A stretch of 12,588 nucleotides of DNA from Desulfarculus sp. (GTDB lineage: Bacteria > Desulfobacterota > Desulfarculia > Desulfarculales > Desulfarculaceae): contig JAIUYB010000019.1 of assembly GCA_020216625.1 (NCBI GenBank), positions 1 to 12,588 of the forward strand. The letters run 5' to 3'. Below, in pieces: positions 8,583 to 12,588 of this stretch (positions are counted from its first letter, which is position 1; every line of letters starts with the position of its first letter). The notes below the pieces were generated by a model that was not told the DNA's origin, did no database searches, and worked only from the letters and a program-made list of their open reading frames with translations. Both the position numbers and the translations under genes were made by a program.

Positions 8583-9528
8583 TTTCATGCTCCAGATACC
8601 AGGCGTAGGTGGCGGAGAGCGCCCGGTGGAAATCCCATTCCGGCCGCCAGCCCAGGCCCAAGATGCGGCTGGCGTCCAGTGCCTTGCACGGCATGCCGTC
8701 GGGACGAGAGGGGTCGAAGGCCAGGCGGCCGGGATAGCCAGTCACCTCCCGCACCAGCCCGGCCAGATCGGCGATGCTCAACTCCTGACCGCCCCCAAGG
8801 TTGATGGGCGCGGATTCGCTGTAGCGCTCCATCACGAACAGGCAGGCCCTGGCCAGGTCGTCGGCATAGATGAATTCGCGTCGCGGCGATCCGCTGCCCC
8901 AAATCGCGACCTCCTCGTCGCCGGCCAGCTTGGCCGCGTGCATGCGTCGGATCAGGGCCGCTATGACGTGGGAGTTTTCCGGGCTGAAGTCATCGCCCGG
9001 GCCGAAGCAGTTGGCCGGCAAGCCGCAGATAAAGTCATCGCCATGCTCCTGGCGATAGGCCTGGCAGAGGGTGATGCCGGCCAGCTTGGCCATGGCGTAG
9101 GCCTGGTTGGTGGGCTCCAGGGGGCCGGTGAACAGGTCCGCCTCGCGCATGGGCTGGGGGCAGAGCCGAGGGTAGCAGCAGGAGCTGCCCAGATAGAGCA
9201 GTTTGCGGGCCCGGTGCCGGTGCGCCGCGTGAATAAGGTTGGCCGAACCCAGCAGGTTGTCCCGCATCAGGCTGGCGGGTTGACGCTGGTTGAGATCGAT
9301 GCCTCCGCTACGGCCCGAGGCCACGAAGACATATTCCGGACACTGGCTGGCGAAGAACGCCTCCACCTTGACCCAATCCAGGAGGTCGGGACCGTCTCCG
9401 GCCAGGCCCAGTAGGTTGGTGAAGCCGCGTCGCTTGAGTTCCCGCACGATGGCCGCGCCGATCAGGCCCTCGGCGCCGGAGACGTAGACCCGGGCCCGGC
9501 GGTCCATTGCTTGGGTCGGCTCGCTCAT
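8569..9528 (-). CDS. GDP-L-fucose synthase-like NAD(P)-dependent epimerase/reductase
   Basis: 319 residues, about the length of E. coli GDP-fucose synthase (Fcl/GMER). Seen: GxxGxxG nucleotide loop (18-24, GAEGLIG), S115 and C117 in LGSSCCYP, YxxxK (Y144, K148), H187 in FSPENSHVI, R195, R217 in GSGSPRREF, and RPDGMPCK (275-282). These match the catalytic Ser/Cys/Tyr/Lys/His set of enzymes that epimerise at C3/C5 and reduce the C4 ketone of GDP-4-keto-6-deoxymannose. Related enzymes act on GDP-4-keto-3,6-dideoxymannose (ColC, making colitose) and on GDP-heptoses, so the exact substrate is open. A Lys-less DegT dehydrase next door favours a deoxysugar. ATG 9528 overlaps the E1-beta stop as ATGA and gives the family length; an upstream extension to 9627 would run inside E1-beta. 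A weak GGAG lies 11 nt upstream. No GDP-mannose 4,6-dehydratase is in the window. Confidence 0.85.
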   Translation of the reverse strand: MSEPTQAMDRRARVYVSGAEGLIGAAIVRELKRRGFTNLLGLAGDGPDLLDWVKVEAFFASQCPEYVFVASGRSGGIDLNQRQPASLMRDNLLGSANLIHAAHRHRARKLLYLGSSCCYPRLCPQPMREADLFTGPLEPTNQAYAMAKLAGITLCQAYRQEHGDDFICGLPANCFGPGDDFSPENSHVIAALIRRMHAAKLAGDEEVAIWGSGSPRREFIYADDLARACLFVMERYSESAPINLGGGQELSIADLAGLVREVTGYPGRLAFDPSRPDGMPCKALDASRILGLGWRPEWDFHRALSATYAWYLEHENGIS

Positions 9529-10568
9529 GGCCGCAATAACTCCAGCACCGCGGCCACGATCTGGGCCGCACCGGGGTAATAGGCTCGCTCCAGGGTGTAG
9601 CCGGCCGGAGTGGGCAGGTCCGGGCAAGAGACCCGCCTGACCGGGGCCTTGAGAAGATCCAGCCCCTTTTCCGCCGCCAGGGCGGCGATCTCCGCCGAAA
9701 CCCCGCCGGTCTTCCAGGCGCTGTCGGCCACCACCAGGCGGCCGGTCTTGGCCAGGGAGTCGAGGATCAGGTCCTCATCCAAGGGCCTCAGACTGCGCGG
9801 GTCCAACACCTCGGCCTGGATGCCCTGCCTGGCCAGTTCCTCGGCGGCGAGATAGGCCTCGTTGGCCATCTGAGAGATGCCCACGATGGTGACGTCGTCT
9901 CCCGCCCGGCGCACCGCCCCCTTGCCCAGGGGCACGGTGTAGGGCCGTTCTGGCGTCAGGCCCTTTTGCCGGAAGTTCAGGCGATGCTCGATGATCAGCA
10001 CCGGATTATCGTCGGCGATGGCCGCCAGCATCAGGCCCTTGGCGTCGAAGGCGGTGCTGGGCATGGCAAGCTTCAGACCGGGCACATGGAAGAAAATTCC
10101 CTGCAAAGCTTGGGAGTGCTGCGCGGCCGATCCCCAGCCCCGACCGATGCAGGCCCAGAGCACCAGCGGGACCTTCACCGCTCCGGCGAACATGTAGCTC
10201 CACTTGGCGGCGTGGTTGACCAACTGGTCCATGGCCAGGAATAGGAAATCGGGCCGATTGTGAAAATAGACCGGCCGCAGGCCACCCATGGCCGCCCCGG
10301 CGGCCACGCCGGTCAGAGCGGTCTCCGCCAGCGGCGTATCAAAGACCCGCTCCCGACCGTACTTCAGATGCAGGTCGCGGGTGGCCCCGAACATGCCGGC
10401 CGGATCGTCCACCCCCTGGCCCATGACGAAAACCCGAGGATCCAGGCTCAGGGCCTGATCCAAGGCCTCGCGAATGGCCGCCGCATAGTCCAGGCGGCGC
10501 CCCCCTCCATCGCCCGCGTGGCCATAATCCGGCTCATCCAACTCGGCTCTGATCTTGGTCCAGGGCAT
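9525..10568 (-). CDS. E1 beta subunit-like transketolase (TPP-dependent 2-oxo acid dehydrogenase type)
   Basis: 347 residues, full length for an E1-beta subunit. The first 25 are extra and Gly-rich. Seen: DTPLAE (77-82, with E82 at the TPP-activating position), the transketolase pyrimidine-binding domain, QHSQ (150-153, with H151 at the catalytic His) followed by the HVPGLKLAMPS segment (161-171), and a C-terminal domain with VLDPRSLRPLD (254-264) and VVADSAWKTGG. It pairs with the alpha subunit just upstream (3-nt gap) to make a heterotetrameric decarboxylase. In central metabolism the partners E2 (lipoyl transferase) and E3 would follow; here sugar-modifying genes follow instead. Transfer of a two-carbon acyl-anion equivalent to a keto sugar is inferred. 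An ordinary pyruvate or acetoin dehydrogenase with E2/E3 elsewhere is the main alternative. Confidence 0.88.
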   Translation of the reverse strand: MPWTKIRAELDEPDYGHAGDGGGRRLDYAAAIREALDQALSLDPRVFVMGQGVDDPAGMFGATRDLHLKYGRERVFDTPLAETALTGVAAGAAMGGLRPVYFHNRPDFLFLAMDQLVNHAAKWSYMFAGAVKVPLVLWACIGRGWGSAAQHSQALQGIFFHVPGLKLAMPSTAFDAKGLMLAAIADDNPVLIIEHRLNFRQKGLTPERPYTVPLGKGAVRRAGDDVTIVGISQMANEAYLAAEELARQGIQAEVLDPRSLRPLDEDLILDSLAKTGRLVVADSAWKTGGVSAEIAALAAEKGLDLLKAPVRRVSCPDLPTPAGYTLERAYYPGAAQIVAAVLELLRP

Positions 10569-10571
10569 GGC

Positions 10572-11543
10572 CTACTCGCTGAAAAGATGAAGGGCCAGTT
10601 CTTCGGCCCCAGGCAAGGGGCTGGCCTTGGCGAAGGCGAAAGCCTCGTCCAACTCGGCCGCGATTACCTCTTCCATGGCCGCCATGGTGGCGCGGTCCAG
10701 CAGGCCCGCGGCCAGCAGGCGTTCGGCCAAGTTCACCACCGGGTCGCGCCGCTCCCAGCGGGCGATCTCGCCCTCCGGGCGATAGCCCAAGTGGGCGTCG
10801 GAGCCGGCTCCGGCATGGCCACGCATGCGATAGGTCAGGCACTCGATGAAAGACGGTCCCTCGCCAGATCGGGCCCGGGCCACGGCTTGCTCGGCCGCCG
10901 CCAGGACTTCCTCCACCTGGTTGCCGTCCACCTTCGCGCTGAGCAGGCGCTGGGGCTCCAGACCGTGAAAGACCGAGCCGCCGGCTTGCCGCGAAGCCAC
11001 CGGAGAGCAGACCGAGTACTGGTTGTTCTCCAGCACGTAGATCACTGGCAACTTCTTGAGCATGGCCAGGTTGAGGCTCTCGTAGAGCACACCCTCGTCG
11101 GCCGCGCCATCGCCAAAAAAAGTCACGCTCACCCGGTCCAAACCCTGCATCCGGCAGGCCAGGCCCAACCCGGTGGCCAGGGGTATGCCACCACCGACGA
11201 TGGAAGAACTGCCCAGATGGCCCACCCGGGCGTCCACCAAGTGCATGGAGCCTCCCCGCCCCTGGGAGCAGCCGGTGGAGCGGCAGAAGAGTTCGGCCAC
11301 CAGAGCCCGGAGGTCGCCACCCTTGGCCAGGTAGTGGCCATGGCCGCGATGATTGCTCATGATGTAGTCGTCTGGCCGCAAAGCGGCGCAAACCCCCACC
11401 GCCACCGCCTCCTGGCCGATGCAGAGATGCACCGGGGTCTTCATCTCGTCCAGGTGGTACTCGGCCTCGATGCGCTCCTGCAAACTCCGGATGCGCAGCA
11501 TCTGGCGGTAGAGCTCCACCAACCTGGCGGGCGCGACGCTCAT
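10572..11543 (-). CDS. E1 alpha subunit-like TPP-binding dehydrogenase
   Basis: 323 residues, matching pyruvate/acetoin dehydrogenase E1-alpha. The TPP-binding motif runs from GDG (144-146) to ENN (172-174). Other family signatures are SNHRGHGHYLAKGG (63-76), GRGGSMHL (95-102), GGGIPLATG (117-125) and TYRMRGH (237-243). The enzyme decarboxylates a 2-oxo acid through the C2 carbanion of TPP and acts with the beta subunit encoded next. ATG 11543 overlaps the kinase stop as ATGA. There is no lipoyl-acyltransferase or dihydrolipoamide dehydrogenase gene in the window. The setting between a sugar kinase and sugar epimerase/DegT genes suggests use in nucleotide-sugar assembly rather than acetyl-CoA supply. 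That is inference from context; the sequence alone cannot set the substrate. Confidence 0.88.
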   Translation of the reverse strand: MSVAPARLVELYRQMLRIRSLQERIEAEYHLDEMKTPVHLCIGQEAVAVGVCAALRPDDYIMSNHRGHGHYLAKGGDLRALVAELFCRSTGCSQGRGGSMHLVDARVGHLGSSSIVGGGIPLATGLGLACRMQGLDRVSVTFFGDGAADEGVLYESLNLAMLKKLPVIYVLENNQYSVCSPVASRQAGGSVFHGLEPQRLLSAKVDGNQVEEVLAAAEQAVARARSGEGPSFIECLTYRMRGHAGAGSDAHLGYRPEGEIARWERRDPVVNLAERLLAAGLLDRATMAAMEEVIAAELDEAFAFAKASPLPGAEELALHLFSE

Positions 11544-12505
11544 GCCGCCGCCACCTTGACCTGGCAGTCAACCATCTCGTGGAAGATGATGGGCGGCTGC
11601 TCCTGACGCCGCTTCTCCGCCGCAGCGTAATCGCGCTCCTGGTCGTAGTGGATGATCTGGCTGCCGTTGAACTCGAACTGGAAAGGCACATGGATCATGC
11701 CCTTCAGGGTTTCGATGATCCGAGCCTGGGTCGAGGGCGGGGCGAAGAGCAGCATGAAGCCACCGCCGCCCGCCCCGGTGAGCTTGCCGCCCAGGGCCCC
11801 GGCCGCTCGCGCCGCGGTATAGGCCTCGTCCACCTGGGAGTTGGACACCAGGTTGGAGAGCCCGCGCTTGGTCTGCCAGGCCTCGTGAAGCAGGTGCCCG
11901 AAGGCCATGATGTCACCGCCCCGGGCCAACACCGCCAGCGCCTCCTCCACCAGTTCGCGCAGGATGCGCAGCTCACGCTTGCGGTCCTCCAGCTTGCGAA
12001 CATAGCTGTCGGCAACATTGGAGGCGGTGCGCTTGATGCCGGTGTAGAAAAGCATCAGGTGCTCGCGCAGCTCGTCCAGGCGCTCGGGGGCCAGGGTGAT
12101 TGGCCGCAGGTTGATCTCACCGTTGGGCAGAAAGCTGATGTGGTTGAAGCCGCCATGGGCGGCCAGCACCTGGTCCTGAGAACCCACGGTCTCCTGGAGG
12201 TGCTCTTGCTCGATCAGGATGCCCTGGCGGGCCAACTCGGCCTTGGAGGGCATGCGGCCCTGCAGGGCGTGCAGAGCGTGGAGCAGCCCCACGGTGAAAG
12301 AGGAGCTGCTGCCCATGCCGCTGCGCGCGGGCAGGTCGCCGTCATGGTGGATTTCCAGACCCCGCTCGCAGTTCAGATACTTGATGATGGCCCGCACCGC
12401 CCCGTGCTGGATCTCGTCCACGCTGTGGCAATTTTCGATCCTGGAATAAACGATGCGGTATTTGTGCTCGAAAAAGGGAGGCAGATGCCGGCAGGTCAGT
12501 GTCAT
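11540..12505 (-). CDS. GHMP-family sugar kinase (HddA-like), N-terminal motif missing
   Basis: 321 residues from the only in-frame ATG. It matches kinases related to D-glycero-D-manno-heptose 7-phosphate kinase. Seen: the ATP loop ARSGMGSSSS (60-69), SQDQ with D111 at the catalytic Asp, GGFNHI, LLFYTGIKR (151-159 region), motif 3 LTGAGGGGF (242-250) and the FNGSQII tail (279-285) usual in this group. Homology begins almost at once with TCRHLPPFFEHK. The family normally has about 40 more residues before this, including the substrate/ATP-binding P-x-R-x-S-x-x-GGGTD motif. No frame of the 83 nt upstream encodes it, and a stop lies in frame at 12563-12565. No Shine-Dalgarno site precedes ATG 12505. 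The gene is probably a 5'-truncated remnant, unless the sequence at this end is wrong. The intact role would be phosphorylating a sugar or heptose before nucleotide activation. Confidence 0.75.
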   Translation of the reverse strand: MTLTCRHLPPFFEHKYRIVYSRIENCHSVDEIQHGAVRAIIKYLNCERGLEIHHDGDLPARSGMGSSSSFTVGLLHALHALQGRMPSKAELARQGILIEQEHLQETVGSQDQVLAAHGGFNHISFLPNGEINLRPITLAPERLDELREHLMLFYTGIKRTASNVADSYVRKLEDRKRELRILRELVEEALAVLARGGDIMAFGHLLHEAWQTKRGLSNLVSNSQVDEAYTAARAAGALGGKLTGAGGGGFMLLFAPPSTQARIIETLKGMIHVPFQFEFNGSQIIHYDQERDYAAAEKRRQEQPPIIFHEMVDCQVKVAAA

Positions 12506-12588
12506 GTGCCAGGTGAAATGAGACAGAGCGTGGTAGTTGGAAAATACAGGACCAACGTGGGACTAATGTAGGACCGTCACGGGCTTAG
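12500..12588. other. Foreign-looking DNA replacing the kinase 5' end; possible insertion-element end
   Basis: The kinase homology stops near 12500. From there the plus strand reads TGTCATG outward, is poorer in G+C than the rest of the window, has stops in two of the three minus-strand frames, and contains an imperfect 22-bp-spaced repeat (AGGACC units). A 5'-TG end and subterminal repeats are common in several IS families, so an IS inserted in the kinase is one reading. A deletion junction or a contig-edge error is another. No transposase or second end is visible. Confidence 0.35.
12543..12575. repeat. Two short direct repeats, AATRYAGGACC, 22 bp apart
   Basis: AATACAGGACC (12543-12553) and AATGTAGGACC (12565-12575) match at 9 of 11 positions. 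Their starts are 22 bp apart, about two helical turns. A related GGGACT lies between them and AATGAGACAG at 12517-12526. They could be protein-binding sites of a transposase or a regulator. The copy number is too low to decide. Confidence 0.4.

Noticed and set aside
9529..9627. N-terminal extension of the Fcl-like gene to 9627
   Set aside because: The added residues lie inside E1-beta in another frame and are Pro/Arg/Gly-rich. ATG 9528 with the ATGA overlap gives the family length.
10260..11606. Plus-strand open frame (448 codons) opposite E1-alpha/E1-beta
   Set aside because: It spans the junction of two well-supported genes on the other strand and its protein has the same antisense composition bias.
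11579..12571. Plus-strand open frame (330 codons) opposite the kinase
   Set aside because: Antisense to a gene with all downstream GHMP motifs; biased composition, no domain.
1..12588. CRISPR arrays, tRNA or rRNA genes
   Set aside because: No regular spacer-repeat pattern and no recognisable tRNA or rRNA signature were seen. Nearly all the sequence is coding.

Overview
The window is a G+C-rich bacterial fragment (roughly two thirds G+C by eye). It looks like accessory cell-surface carbohydrate biosynthesis, plausibly from a Desulfobacterota/deltaproteobacterium-like anaerobe. That placement rests on the tandem cobalamin-type radical SAM enzymes, the sugar-kinase type and the PrsT-like TPR protein. 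No rRNA or other phylogenetic marker is present, so it is an inference.

Layout: positions 1-2379 (+) hold an exported protein built almost wholly of TPR repeats. Its start codon lies just left of the window. A 14-bp-stem hairpin at 2422-2459 separates it from a convergent minus-strand block that fills the rest of the window. In transcription order (right to left) that block is: GHMP sugar kinase (12505-11540), E1-alpha-like TPP enzyme subunit (11543-10572), E1-beta-like subunit (10568-9525), GDP-fucose-synthase-like epimerase/reductase (9528-8569), DegT-family PLP enzyme with His in place of the catalytic Lys and a Cys-rich loop (8582-7332), B12-binding-type radical SAM protein (7323-5737), and a 1083-residue fusion of SDR, Rossmann-like domain, B12-type radical SAM and TPR (5740-2489). 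Junctions are ATGA overlaps, a 14-bp overlap, or gaps of 3 and 8 nt. This is one operon with strong translational coupling, and no stretch over 300 bases lacks a gene.

How the genes may work together (inference): the DegT protein has the hallmarks of the CDP-sugar 3-dehydrase E1/DdhC (His for Lys, Cys-rich loop). The E1-alpha/E1-beta pair stands alone without E2/E3 and could transfer a two-carbon unit from a 2-oxo acid onto a keto sugar. The Fcl-like enzyme could epimerise and reduce, the SDR could reduce a side chain or ketone, and the radical SAM proteins could methylate or rearrange carbon. Together this suggests a nucleotide-linked branched deoxysugar, by analogy to yersiniose-type sugars or to modified GDP-heptoses. 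No nucleotidyltransferase, 4,6-dehydratase or glycosyltransferase is visible, so the pathway is incomplete here.

At the right end, the kinase lacks the family's N-terminal motif. The 5' sequence that replaces it (about 12500-12588) is poorer in G+C, carries short repeats and has an in-frame stop. This suggests an insertion-element end, a rearrangement or a contig-edge artefact.
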